This document shows positions 16,437-25,069 of a stretch of DNA of 64,000 bases, in pieces. The DNA is taken from NCBI RefSeq assembly GCF_030160835.1, contig NZ_BSPC01000063.1:1-64000 (forward strand). The letters are read 5' to 3'. A program made the position numbers and the translations under genes. How positions within the stretch are numbered: position 1 is the stretch's first letter; each line of letters begins with the position of its first letter. The stretch comes from Labrys miyagiensis (GTDB lineage: Bacteria > Pseudomonadota > Alphaproteobacteria > Rhizobiales > Labraceae). The notes beneath the pieces were generated by a model. That model had not been told where the DNA came from, searched no databases, and worked only from the letters and a program-made list of their open reading frames with translations.

Positions 16437-17099
16437 ATGAACGGCTATCAGTTCTACTGGTCCATCGTCTGGGATTCACTCCCCCTGCTGCTGGCGGGAG
16501 CGTGGGTGACGGTCCAGATCACCATTCTCGCCTTCATTATCGGCACGCTGATTGCGATGCCCATGGCCGTCGCGCGCCAGCAAGGCGAGGGATGGGCTTA
16601 CCGCCTTTCGACCTGGTGGGTGGAACTGGCGCGCAACACGCCCGCCGTCTTTCAGCTCTATCTGTTTTATTTCGGGCTGGGCGCCTTCCACATCAACATC
16701 CCAAGTTACGCGGCCGTTCTCATCTCCGTTTCTTTCAACAATGCCGGATATATGACGGAAATTTTCAGGGGCGGCCTGGCCGCTATCCCTCGACAGCAGT
16801 TTCCTGCTGCACGCTCACTTGGCATGACCAGCCCGCAAGCCTTCATCCATGTGATTTTCCCTCAGATGTTCAAGGTGATCTTCCTTGCCTATGTGACGCA
16901 AGGCATTTGGGGAATGCTGAATACCTCGCTTGGCATGCTGGTCGGATTGCAGGAGCTTTCGGGAGCCGCGCAGTACGCACAGTCAGCATCCTTCAGGACA
17001 TTCGAGTTCTTTATAGTAACCGCGTTGATTTATTACCTCATTGCTAAAGGGTTACAACTCTCGTCCCATCTAGCATTTCGGCTCATCTACAGGAGCTAA
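16437..17099 (+). CDS. polar-amino-acid-type ABC transporter permease 1
   Basis: A 220-residue inner-membrane permease of the HisM/GlnP type with five or so membrane helices. The cytoplasmic EAA loop is recognisable in AARSLGMTSPQAFIHVIFPQ, which contacts the ATPase, and the early ELARNTPAVFQLYLFYFGL segment is typical of this subfamily. It starts with ATG 16437 behind GGGGTGA and is separated by three bases from the second permease, so the two likely assemble as a heterodimer. Confidence 0.88.
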   Translation: MNGYQFYWSIVWDSLPLLLAGAWVTVQITILAFIIGTLIAMPMAVARQQGEGWAYRLSTWWVELARNTPAVFQLYLFYFGLGAFHINIPSYAAVLISVSFNNAGYMTEIFRGGLAAIPRQQFPAARSLGMTSPQAFIHVIFPQMFKVIFLAYVTQGIWGMLNTSLGMLVGLQELSGAAQYAQSASFRTFEFFIVTALIYYLIAKGLQLSSHLAFRLIYRS

Positions 17100-17101
17100 G
17101 C

Positions 17102-17758
17102 ATGCAGTTCCAGTTCGCAAACCAAGGCCTCACCTGGTCGGACGCTTACTTCCTGGCTCAAGGGCTGCTCAACACCGTCAGGCTCGCCGCCGCGGCGACC
17201 CTTGTCGGTACCCTTGCTGGAATCGCGCTTGGCTGGATTCGCACCGTGTCCGTGACCGCGAGGATCGCCACGGCGCCGTTTGTCGACATTCTGCGCAGTG
17301 TGCCGATGCTTATACAGTTGATACTCGCCAACAGCTTTCTATCGATCCTAGGCTTCGGCACTTCACCCTTCTGGTTTGGCACCGTCGCGCTTGGCGCCTG
17401 GATGTCGGCGGTAACTGCCGAAGTGGTCCGCGCAGCGCTTCTCTCGGTGCCAGTCCAATATCGCAAGAGCGCTCGCTCTCTCGGCATGAACCGCTTCCAG
17501 GAGCTTGTGTACATCTCCATGCCCCTGGCATTCAGAACGGGACTGACGCCGTGGATCGGGCTCGTCCTTAGCCTCATCAAGGACAGCGCTCTGGCGGGTG
17601 TGGTCGGCTACATCGAATACATGCGTTCCACTCAGGTGCTCATAACGAGAACGCACGAGACTTGGCTGCTGCTGTTAGGGGCAGGCCTTCTCTATTTCAT
17701 CATCTGCTATCCCGTATCGCGGTATAGCCGCCTCCTCGAGAGAAAGGTCCTCGTATGA
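17102..17758 (+). CDS. polar-amino-acid-type ABC transporter permease 2
   Basis: A 218-residue companion permease with the same architecture. It has the FVDILRSVPMLIQLIL membrane/loop signature, then an EAA loop SARSLGMNRFQELVYISMP, and GLVLSLIKDSALAGVVG, characteristic of HisM/GlnP proteins. Its stop codon overlaps the ATPase start by four bases, pointing to coupled translation. Together with the neighbouring genes it completes an importer whose substrate is probably the compound attacked by the LLM monooxygenase. Confidence 0.88.
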   Translation: MQFQFANQGLTWSDAYFLAQGLLNTVRLAAAATLVGTLAGIALGWIRTVSVTARIATAPFVDILRSVPMLIQLILANSFLSILGFGTSPFWFGTVALGAWMSAVTAEVVRAALLSVPVQYRKSARSLGMNRFQELVYISMPLAFRTGLTPWIGLVLSLIKDSALAGVVGYIEYMRSTQVLITRTHETWLLLLGAGLLYFIICYPVSRYSRLLERKVLV

Positions 17759-18513
17759 TTGAAATCAGGAACGTGCGAAAGACCTTTGCTCAGCTGGAGG
17801 TGCTTAAGGGCATCAACCTTGACGTGAATAAAGGCGAGCTGCTGTGCTTGATCGGCGCCAGCGGTTCCGGAAAATCTACACTCCTTCAGTGTATCAATGG
17901 ATTGGAACCCATTCAGGGCGGAGAGATCATCGTCGACGGCGTGAGCGTCCATGCTCCCAAGACGAACATCAACATGCTTCGCCGCAGGCTTGGCATCGTT
18001 TTCCAGCAGTACAACGCGTTCCCGCATTTGACGGCTTTGGAGAACGTGGCGCTTTGCCCTCGCGTGGTGGCGAAGCGAGGCCGCAAAGAGGCACGGGCGC
18101 TGGCGCAGAAGCACCTCGATCACATCGGTCTTGGCGATAAGGCGGACAGCCTGCCCTCGCAAATGTCAGGTGGCCAGCAACAGCGCCTTGCGATCGCGCG
18201 CGCCCTCGCCATGGAGCCAACCTACATGCTGTTCGACGAAGTCACTTCCGCGCTTGATCCCGAGCTCGTTGGCGAGGTTCTTGAGACGATGCGCTTGCTC
18301 AAGAGCGAAGGCATGACGATGGTGGTTGTCACACACGATATCAACTTCGCCTATGAGTCAGCCGACCGCGTCGCCTTTCTAAGTCAAGGTGAGGTCTGCG
18401 AGATCGGCACAGCAGCAGAAGTCATCGACAATCCGCAGAAGGAACAGACCCAGAAGTTCCTGCGTCGTGAAAAGCGCAGACCATTGGAAGTCGTCCGAAG
18501 TTCGGTCGCCTGA
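17755..18513 (+). CDS. ABC transporter ATP-binding protein
   Basis: A 252-residue ATPase of the GlnQ/HisP group. Walker A GASGSGKST is near residue 34, the Q-loop QQYNAFPHLT follows, then the signature MSGGQQQRLAIARAL, Walker B YMLFDEVTSALD and the switch histidine in VVVTHD. All catalytic elements are present. It overlaps the second permease by four bases and is followed by an SDR gene about 40 bases on, so the transporter and the catabolic enzymes are one transcription unit. Confidence 0.92.
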   Translation: MIEIRNVRKTFAQLEVLKGINLDVNKGELLCLIGASGSGKSTLLQCINGLEPIQGGEIIVDGVSVHAPKTNINMLRRRLGIVFQQYNAFPHLTALENVALCPRVVAKRGRKEARALAQKHLDHIGLGDKADSLPSQMSGGQQQRLAIARALAMEPTYMLFDEVTSALDPELVGEVLETMRLLKSEGMTMVVVTHDINFAYESADRVAFLSQGEVCEIGTAAEVIDNPQKEQTQKFLRREKRRPLEVVRSSVA

Positions 18514-18550
18514 CCCCGACCCATCAGCAACCGCACATCGAAGGTTCAAA

Positions 18551-19312
18551 ATGATCTCGTATAATCTCGCGGGAAAGACCGCGCTTGTCACCGGAGGCGG
18601 CTCTGGTATTGGGCTCGAAGCTGCACGCATCATGGCGCAGGGCGGGGCTAAGGTCGCCATAAACTATCTTCCGTCGGACACTCGCGGCGATGCTGCGCTG
18701 GCGGAATTCAAAAAGTCGGGGCTGGACGTGATCGGTGCACCGGGGGACGTCGGCAATGCCGACGACGCCTCGCGCATGGTTCTGAAAGCAATCGAGGACC
18801 TCGGCCATCTGGATCTCTTGATCAACAATGCAGGCACTCCAGGCCGTAACACGCCGGTCCCGATTTCCGATCTCGACCAGATCACGGAGGAACTCTGGGC
18901 GAACCTTTTGAATGTGAACCTTATGGGCGTTTTCAGGTGCGCCAAAGCAGCTGCGCCGGCTCTGAAGGCTTCGAAGGGCGCGATCGTAAACACGGCGTCC
19001 ATTGCAGGCTTCGGCGCCATCGCTAGCACCCCTGCCTACAGCGCCTCGAAAGCCGGCGTCATCAACCTCACCAAGAACTTGGCCCACGCTCTGGCGCCCG
19101 ATGTGCGCGTCAACGCGGTTGCGCCCGGCGTCGTAGACAGCTCATGGGCCATGGAATGGTCCGAAGAACGCCACAACGCCGTGCTTGCAAACACGCCCTT
19201 GAAGCGCGTCTGCAGCACAACGGACGTAGCCGAACTCATGATCTTCTTGGGTTTCGCCGGAAGCATGATCACGGGCCAGACCGTCTCGATCGACGGCGGC
19301 GTTTACATCTAA
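18551..19312 (+). CDS. SDR-family oxidoreductase
   Basis: A 253-residue classical SDR. GGGSGIG lies near residue 14, LLINNAGTPG contains the NNAG motif, the serine is in VNTASIAGFG, the pair is YSASK, and the C-terminus has GQTVSIDGGVYI. I chose ATG 18551, which places the Rossmann motif at the normal position; a longer upstream open frame overlaps the ATPase gene and is not credible. As the last gene of the LLM/ABC operon it probably oxidises or reduces an intermediate of that pathway. An NADP or NAD preference cannot be judged firmly. Confidence 0.85.
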   Translation: MISYNLAGKTALVTGGGSGIGLEAARIMAQGGAKVAINYLPSDTRGDAALAEFKKSGLDVIGAPGDVGNADDASRMVLKAIEDLGHLDLLINNAGTPGRNTPVPISDLDQITEELWANLLNVNLMGVFRCAKAAAPALKASKGAIVNTASIAGFGAIASTPAYSASKAGVINLTKNLAHALAPDVRVNAVAPGVVDSSWAMEWSEERHNAVLANTPLKRVCSTTDVAELMIFLGFAGSMITGQTVSIDGGVYI

Positions 19313-19448
19313 GCCGGCTCCTTGAAACATAGCTACGTGCAAGACGCAGTGAGAGCTTAATGTCGCCAAGCCGAGTGGAATAGCTTGCTTTTCCACTCGT
19401 TCCTTAAGGACGGCGGAGCGACAGACTTCTCATTAAGCGATGAGATTC

Positions 19449-19467
19449 ATATACAGTCTACATTTGC
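19449..19467 (+). promoter_or_regulatory. possible GntR operator half-site
   Basis: CATATACAGTCTACATTTG, upstream of the GntR gene, shares the core TCTACAWT with the two 16-bp operators at 13127 and 13795. It could be the autoregulatory site, but the match is short and the second half is degenerate. Confidence 0.3.
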
Positions 19468-19512
19468 GATGCCCGTACAGCCGATCTCGTGCGGTCGCCA
19501 ATGAGGTTCTCG

Positions 19513-20235
19513 ATGCGACAAGCAACTGAAACCGGCGCCATTCTGGCTCCCATGACACAGGTGGAGACCACGCAATTCGCTGCCGAGCAGATCCGGAACG
19601 CGATCATAGCGGGGCATTTCAAGCCGGGCGACCGGCTGGTAGAACAGCAACTGACCGACATGCTGAACGTCTCGCGTCATCCAGTTCGCGAGGCGTTGCG
19701 TCTCCTGGCACGTGAAGGATTCGTCGAGATTCAGCGCAACAAGGGTGCGTCGGTCAGTGCCGTGGACGCGGACAGCGTCGTCGACGTCTATAACATCCGG
19801 ATGGCTCTCGGCAGGATCGCGCTTGATCACCTGTTGTCAGTGCCCGGGAGGATTTCGCCCGACGTATTGAAGCGGCTCGAGAAGCTTTCACTGAACTCGT
19901 TAAAGTTCGCGGCGCTGGAGGATCAGTCCCACACTTTGCTGAATGACTTCGAGTTCCAGCAGGCGATCATCGATGCCACCGGACTCCAGCGGACGATGCG
20001 ATACTTCTCCGAGCTCACAGGTGATGTCAGGCGTTTCAATAACTTGCTCTCCGTTGTCTACACGGATCGCAAGGGCGATGCGGAGAAGTATGTCGTCAAG
20101 CTTTTTGAAGCGATCCGCGACGGCGATCGCGAAGAAGCGCAAAGAATCTGGCAGGCCAAATTCCACAAAGCCGTTCACCGATATTTGGCGCTGATCAAGG
20201 ATATCGAGCCCGATGGTGCTCGACGTCCTCGATAG
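19513..20235 (+). CDS. GntR-family (FCD) transcriptional regulator
   Basis: A regulator of about 240 residues with an N-terminal winged helix (EQIRNAIIAGHFKPGDRL, then LTDMLNVSRHPVREALRLL and EGFVEIQRNKGASVSAV) and an all-helical FCD ligand-binding domain. FCD members usually repress the adjacent catabolic operon and respond to an organic acid. It lies immediately after the LLM/ABC/SDR operon and is the best candidate to bind the 16-bp operators at 13127 and 13795. The start is ambiguous (GTG 19489, ATG 19501 or 19513); I chose 19513 since GAGG lies a few bases upstream. A histidine typical of the metal site in many FCD domains was not confirmed. Confidence 0.85.
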   Translation: MRQATETGAILAPMTQVETTQFAAEQIRNAIIAGHFKPGDRLVEQQLTDMLNVSRHPVREALRLLAREGFVEIQRNKGASVSAVDADSVVDVYNIRMALGRIALDHLLSVPGRISPDVLKRLEKLSLNSLKFAALEDQSHTLLNDFEFQQAIIDATGLQRTMRYFSELTGDVRRFNNLLSVVYTDRKGDAEKYVVKLFEAIRDGDREEAQRIWQAKFHKAVHRYLALIKDIEPDGARRPR

Positions 20236-20296
20236 GCATGTTGGTAGCCCGCTCAAGCCGTCGCCCGCTTCTTTCGCCATAAGGCATACTGGTGCC

Positions 20297-21205
20297 TTAG
20301 TACGCGCTTGGCTCTATCAGCTGCGCTTGAAGCATTATGTCGTGCCCGAGGCTGACAATTTCCTGAATAAAGCCGCTGCCCTCGGCAACGCGATAGGCGG
20401 CGAACATACGAGACGGCTGGACTGGCAGCTTCGTTTCCAATGCGGTGATCTGCCCATCGTCGACCGCGTTCTGCACCAACAGCCTCGGCAACAAGCTAAC
20501 GCCAAGGCCAGCTTTGACCAGCTGCGCGGCGATTGTGGGGCTGCTGCATTTGCATATTCTCGATGGTTCGAGCCCAGCCTGGCGAAACCAATCCGTAATC
20601 TGCCGCCACATCGGTGCCGGATGAGGATTGGTAATAATCGTGATTCCGCTGAGGTGTGTGGGATGGAGCGGGGAAGGCAACTGGAAGTTCGGTGTCGCAA
20701 CCCAGATCGCCGGCTGAATCCCGAGCGGCACCAATGTGAGCTTTGGGTCGCCTGAAGGATTGATCGCGAAGGCGATATCCAGGCGGCGATCGAGGACGCC
20801 AATCTCAAGATCGCTGCTCGTCCGCACGACGAATTCGAGTTCAAGGCCAAGATAGCGCCGCTCGATCTCATGCATGAAATTTGAGAGACAGGCTTGCGCG
20901 AAAGTCTCCGTCGTTCCGACACGCAGGATTCCGAAGTCGGGCCTCTGTCCTCGCATCACCTGCTGCACCCGCCCGTATTCTTCTACGACAACAGCGACGC
21001 TCGGCAGCAGCGCCTCGCCTTTGCGGGTCAACACAAGTCCACGCCCCGACCGTTCAAAAAGTTTGCTGCCGACATCTCCCTCCAACTGGTCGATACGAAG
21101 CGAGAGCGTGGGTGGGGATACACGCAGATGCCGTGCCGCCTCCTTCAGCGAGCCAAGCCGCGCTGTCCAAAACAATGCTTCGAGCTGAACGAAGGTGGGG
21201 CGCAT
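20297..21205 (-). CDS. LysR-family transcriptional regulator
   Basis: A 302-residue LysR protein: the N-terminal helix-turn-helix (LGSLKEAARHLRVSPPTLSL, then LEGDVGSKLFERSGRGLVLT) and a substrate-binding domain starting ILRVGTTETFAQACL. It is divergent from the HD-domain/sugar ABC operon at 21337, the classical arrangement for a LysR activator of that operon. The last residues (LIEPSAY) follow immediately after a normal domain length. Inducer unknown. Confidence 0.9.
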   Translation of the reverse strand: MRPTFVQLEALFWTARLGSLKEAARHLRVSPPTLSLRIDQLEGDVGSKLFERSGRGLVLTRKGEALLPSVAVVVEEYGRVQQVMRGQRPDFGILRVGTTETFAQACLSNFMHEIERRYLGLELEFVVRTSSDLEIGVLDRRLDIAFAINPSGDPKLTLVPLGIQPAIWVATPNFQLPSPLHPTHLSGITIITNPHPAPMWRQITDWFRQAGLEPSRICKCSSPTIAAQLVKAGLGVSLLPRLLVQNAVDDGQITALETKLPVQPSRMFAAYRVAEGSGFIQEIVSLGHDIMLQAQLIEPSAY

Positions 21206-21207
21206 AG

Positions 21208-21222
21208 TTTAAGAAACTTAAA
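21208..21222. promoter_or_regulatory. palindrome beside LysR start, possible autoregulatory site
   Basis: TTTAAGAAACTTAAA is a perfect 15-base dyad (TTTAAG, three-base spacer, CTTAAA) located three bases from the LysR start codon in the divergent intergenic region. A second looser AT-rich dyad (CAAAA...TTTTG) lies at about 21232-21256. Either could bind the LysR protein. I infer this from position and symmetry only. Confidence 0.4.
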
Positions 21223-21336
21223 TCAACAATGCAAAAACTTCCAAATTGTTTTGTTCGGGGGACACTGCTTTTGTGGCTCGCATTGCGCGGGCGATCTTTG
21301 ACGCCGCTGCCATCGATGGAGAGGGATGCCGTCGCC

Positions 21337-21984
21337 ATGCTGACTGACGATCAGAACAATTCCGCCGATCTGCGTCCCGGGGTGCTGGAAGATCTTCCAG
21401 AACTCGGACTGATTGCAGGCCCGGAATTACAAGAGAAGGCAATTAAGGCGTGGATGCTGGCGCTCGGCCAGTCAAGCTTCCGACGCATCCGCGATATGCC
21501 AGGGGAAGCCGTACCCGGGTCATTGATCCTCAAGGAAGGCGGCCAGGACCTGCATCTCCGCGGCGTCACGCTCGTCGCCCTCAGCATGGCCGAATACTTT
21601 ATCAAGGCCTTTCCGCAGGCGAGCATCGACCGCGACGTTCTGATTGCGGGGGGGTTATGCCATGACATCGGCAAAACCTTCGAGTGCGACCCCGAAAATC
21701 AGAAGCGTTGGGCCGCCGATGCGAGCCGCAATGGGCGTCCGTCCCTGCGTCATCCGATTTTCGGAGCCCATATCTGTCTGATGGCCGGCCTGCCGGAGTC
21801 GGTCGCGCACATTGCCGCCTGTCACTCGGCGGAAGGCGACAATGTCCAGCGCAGTCTTGAATGCACGATCGTGCGCGAAGCCGACGCAGCCTGGTGGCGG
21901 GTTGCCACGGGAGCTGGGCTCGTCCGGCCGGATAGCATCCCCGCAGAGTTCAATCGGATGTACGCCCAGCGGGTCAATAACTGA
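21337..21984 (+). CDS. HD-domain protein (putative phosphohydrolase)
   Basis: A 215-residue protein with an HD domain: the His-Asp pair is in GLCHDIGK (about residues 109-110), an upstream histidine is in LHLRGVTLV, and later candidate metal ligands are in RHPIFGAHI and AACHSAEGD. HD proteins are metal-dependent phosphohydrolases. This one heads an operon with a sugar ABC importer and an SDR, which suggests action on a phosphorylated or nucleotide-linked sugar metabolite, although that is a guess. The start could be ATG 21337 (AGAGGGA ten bases upstream) or ATG 21316. The LysR gene is divergent from it. Confidence 0.75.
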   Translation: MLTDDQNNSADLRPGVLEDLPELGLIAGPELQEKAIKAWMLALGQSSFRRIRDMPGEAVPGSLILKEGGQDLHLRGVTLVALSMAEYFIKAFPQASIDRDVLIAGGLCHDIGKTFECDPENQKRWAADASRNGRPSLRHPIFGAHICLMAGLPESVAHIAACHSAEGDNVQRSLECTIVREADAAWWRVATGAGLVRPDSIPAEFNRMYAQRVNN

Positions 21985-22072
21985 GGTCCGCGGGATCATC
22001 GGCTGATCCTGCGCACAGGCGAATAACGCGGCAACAACCTGACAAACGCCATACGCATTGGAGGAATGCACC

Positions 22073-23368
22073 ATGCAGAACAAGACAATCGCAAAGCTCG
22101 GGATCTCGCGCCGTAATGTTCTAAAGGGCGCCGCGGCCATCTCGGGGCTGTCGGCCATCGGCGGTACTTTCCCGATGCCAGCTCTGGCACAGAGCAACCC
22201 GATCAACGTCATGACACTCAGCCAGGGCATCTTCGGGCAACCGTTCGTCGACCTCGCTTCGGAATTCACCAAGCAAACCGGCATCGCCGTTAATATGATC
22301 ACGATGGGATACTCGGAAGCCATTCAAAAGCAGGCAGCCGCCTTCGCCGCACAAAGCGATGCCTACGACGTCGTGCAAGTGGATTCTGTCTTCATCAAAG
22401 GGTTCGCGAAGGCGGGTCACATTCAACCGCTCGACGACTTGATTCCCGCAGCCGAGTTGGCGGACTATTTCGGAGATATTCCGGCGACATTCAAAGACAT
22501 GTATTCCGACGGCGGCAAGACTTTTGGCCTCGCGACGATCGGCAACTGCCAGCGCTTCATCTACAATGAGGCATATCTGAAAGACGCCGGCAAGTCGGCG
22601 CCCGAGACCTGGGACGATCTCCTGTCCGCCGCGCAAAAGGTCGTCAGCCCGTCCAAGAACCGGTACGGGTTCGTCGCCGGCACCGAGCGGCTGGTAAAGG
22701 CCTTCTCTGTTTGGTTGCCGATCTTCTGGGCGAACGGCGGCAAGATATTCGACGACCAGATGAAGCCGGTCTTTGGTGACCAGACGGGTCTGGATGCCCT
22801 CAACATGCTTCTGGAACTCGTGAAGACGATGCCGACGGGCGGGGCCGCATACACCGAGGCCGATGAGACCAAAGCTATGGCTGCCGGCCTCGGTACGCTC
22901 GATCCCGTTGCCTGGATTCCCGACGCCATCACGACCGCCGACGCAACGGTGCAGTCTCAGCTCAAAAGCGCTGTATCGCCGAAGGGCAAGGCGCGCCAGG
23001 CGCCCGTGATGGGTGGCCTTGGTCTCACTGTTTCCAAATATGCGAAAGATGCATCCGCTGCCGCCAAATACTGTGCCTGGTTCAACAGTCGCGACGTTCA
23101 AGCCAAGTCCATCGTGCCGCATGGTGGCCAACCGTGCCGGAACTCGGCATGGGAGGCGAACGCCTCAGCGAAGCCGTGGTTCCCGGCCGTGGCGGCCAGT
23201 CTGAAAGTCGCCATGGTGCGCCCGCAGATCCCCGAATGGGGTCAGGTCGACAACGCGGTCGGTGCGCAGCTGAGCCGGGCTTTCTCGGGCGAGGCTGGGC
23301 CCAAGGACGCGCTTGATGCCTCAGTTAAGGCTGTCGACGGGATCATGCGCGACGCTGGTTACTACTGA
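22073..23368 (+). CDS. sugar ABC transporter substrate-binding protein (family 1)
   Basis: A 431-residue family-1 solute-binding protein with a twin-arginine-like leader (ISRRNVLKGAAAISGLSAIG, cleavage after ALA-Q). The mature part has the usual DVVQVDSVFIKGFAKAGH, GLATIGNCQRFIYNEAYL and WDDLLSAAQKV segments of oligosaccharide or polyol binders. ATG 22073 follows GGAGGA by about eight bases. Its stop codon overlaps the permease start by one base (TGATG). Substrate unknown; the neighbouring HD protein and SDR do not settle it. Confidence 0.88.
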   Translation: MQNKTIAKLGISRRNVLKGAAAISGLSAIGGTFPMPALAQSNPINVMTLSQGIFGQPFVDLASEFTKQTGIAVNMITMGYSEAIQKQAAAFAAQSDAYDVVQVDSVFIKGFAKAGHIQPLDDLIPAAELADYFGDIPATFKDMYSDGGKTFGLATIGNCQRFIYNEAYLKDAGKSAPETWDDLLSAAQKVVSPSKNRYGFVAGTERLVKAFSVWLPIFWANGGKIFDDQMKPVFGDQTGLDALNMLLELVKTMPTGGAAYTEADETKAMAAGLGTLDPVAWIPDAITTADATVQSQLKSAVSPKGKARQAPVMGGLGLTVSKYAKDASAAAKYCAWFNSRDVQAKSIVPHGGQPCRNSAWEANASAKPWFPAVAASLKVAMVRPQIPEWGQVDNAVGAQLSRAFSGEAGPKDALDASVKAVDGIMRDAGYY

Positions 23369-24258
23369 TGCGCCTGGGGCCCCGAAGCGTTGCGTTCGCC
23401 TTCGTGGCGCCCAGCATCATTTGTCTCGCATGCGTGATCGGCTATCCACTCGTGCAGGCAATCGCGACAAGCCTCTACCGCTGGAACCTCATCTCGGGCA
23501 ACCAGCGGTGGGCAGGCATCAATAACTTCATCGATATCCTGCAGAACCCGGATACTGTCCAGGTCGCCGTCACGACGTCAATTTACACGGGCCTCGCAGT
23601 AGCGATCGAATTTGTGGCGGGCTACGCACTTGCACTCGTAATTCGCGCCGGAATGTCTCGCAGGCTGCGTGGCTTTCCGATGTTTCGCGTCATCCTGTGC
23701 GTGCCGCTCTTCATCGCACCACTCATTTGGGCTTTTTATTTCCGCAGCATCTATGGACCGAACTTTGGCGCATTCAATGAGCTGCTCGCCTGGTTTGGAT
23801 TGCCTGGGGTTCCTTGGGTCAACGATCCCAACCTCGCGATCTACAGCCTCGTCGTGGCTGACGCCTGGCAGTGGACGCCGTTCATGTTCGCCATCATCCT
23901 GGCCGGAATGCAGACGGTGCCGGAGGAGGTGCTTGAGGCGGCGCGCGTGGATGGCGCAAGCACCTTCCAGATCCTCTATCTCGTCGAGCTTCCAATCCTG
24001 AAGCCAATACTTCTCATCGCATTGCTCCTGCGGATGATCGACGCACTCAAGAACATCGATTTGATCATCGTCATCACCCAGGGCGGGCCAGGTACGAGCA
24101 CGGAAATCCTGAACTATTATGCTTACCGCACGAGCTTCCTGGATTTCCAGGTTGGTCGAGGAGCGGCGCTCTCACTGATCGTCTTCGCGGTGATCATGGC
24201 GCTGGTCTTGCTCCTCCTGACCGCATTGCGCAGCCCTGACAAGGAGGTACAGGGATGA
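23368..24258 (+). CDS. sugar ABC transporter permease (MalF-like)
   Basis: A 296-residue inner-membrane permease with six predicted helices. The EAA loop reads EEVLEAARVDGASTFQ, and LPILKPILLIALLLRMIDAL follows it, typical of the CUT1 family MalF/UgpA group. It overlaps the binding-protein stop by one base and the second permease by four bases. With those genes it forms the membrane part of an importer, but no ATPase gene is in the cluster. Confidence 0.9.
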   Translation: MRLGPRSVAFAFVAPSIICLACVIGYPLVQAIATSLYRWNLISGNQRWAGINNFIDILQNPDTVQVAVTTSIYTGLAVAIEFVAGYALALVIRAGMSRRLRGFPMFRVILCVPLFIAPLIWAFYFRSIYGPNFGAFNELLAWFGLPGVPWVNDPNLAIYSLVVADAWQWTPFMFAIILAGMQTVPEEVLEAARVDGASTFQILYLVELPILKPILLIALLLRMIDALKNIDLIIVITQGGPGTSTEILNYYAYRTSFLDFQVGRGAALSLIVFAVIMALVLLLLTALRSPDKEVQG

Positions 24259-25040
24259 GGAACCAGATACTCCTATACATGGTGGCGCTCGTTTCCTGTT
24301 CACTGACCTTGTTCCCCCCGGTCTGGGCCCTTTACGTCTCCCTGTCGATCACGGTCGACGGCGTCTGGCGACTTGGCCTCGACCACTTTGTCGAGGTCGC
24401 CACGGACGCCCAGTTCTGGCTCTCGATTTGGCACTCTTTCGCGGCTGCAGGACTCGCCACCGTGATCTCAATCACGCTGGGTTCGATGGCCGCCTACGGC
24501 ATGACGCGCTTCAAAGTGAATTATGAGCGGCTGGCTCTTTTCGTGCTGGCTATGCGCATGGTGCCCGGAATCGTACTGATCATCCCGTTCTATATTCTGT
24601 ACCGAAAGACAGGCTTGCTCGACAATGTGATCAGCCTGTCGGTCACCTATCTTACCTTTTCACTTCCTTTCGCGATCTGGATGATCCGTGGCTTCTTCGC
24701 AGCGATCCCATTTGAGCTCGACGAGGCTGCGAAGCTCGACGGTGCGGATGCTTGGACGATACTGTGGAAGGTCATTCTTCCCGTCGCCTTTGCCCCGATT
24801 GTCACGACGGCGGTGTTGATCTTTTGCTTCTGCTGGAACGAGTTCTTGTTCGCGCTTGTACTGACCGACAGCAAGGCGATTACATTCCTTCCTTTTCTCA
24901 CGCGTTTCGTTCCACCGCAGGGGCCCTTATACGGCCAAATCTTTGCGGGCTCCGCCATCTACTTCACCGTACCCATCGTCGCGCTCGCCCTGATCCGCCG
25001 TCACCTGGAAGGCAGCTTCACGGCGGGAGGTATAAAATAG
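24255..25040 (+). CDS. sugar ABC transporter permease (MalG-like)
   Basis: A 261-residue CUT1 permease of the MalG/UgpE group, with the EAA loop in ELDEAAKLDGADAW and the segment VLIFCFCWNEFLFALVLT before the last helices. It overlaps the MalF-like gene by four bases. The next gene in the same direction is an SDR about 30 bases away. An ATPase of the MsmK/UgpC type encoded at 31415-32500 might energise it, since such ATPases are sometimes shared; this is inference. Confidence 0.9.
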   Translation: MRNQILLYMVALVSCSLTLFPPVWALYVSLSITVDGVWRLGLDHFVEVATDAQFWLSIWHSFAAAGLATVISITLGSMAAYGMTRFKVNYERLALFVLAMRMVPGIVLIIPFYILYRKTGLLDNVISLSVTYLTFSLPFAIWMIRGFFAAIPFELDEAAKLDGADAWTILWKVILPVAFAPIVTTAVLIFCFCWNEFLFALVLTDSKAITFLPFLTRFVPPQGPLYGQIFAGSAIYFTVPIVALALIRRHLEGSFTAGGIK

Positions 25041-25069
25041 CCCATAGCTTACCGACGAGGACAACGTCG

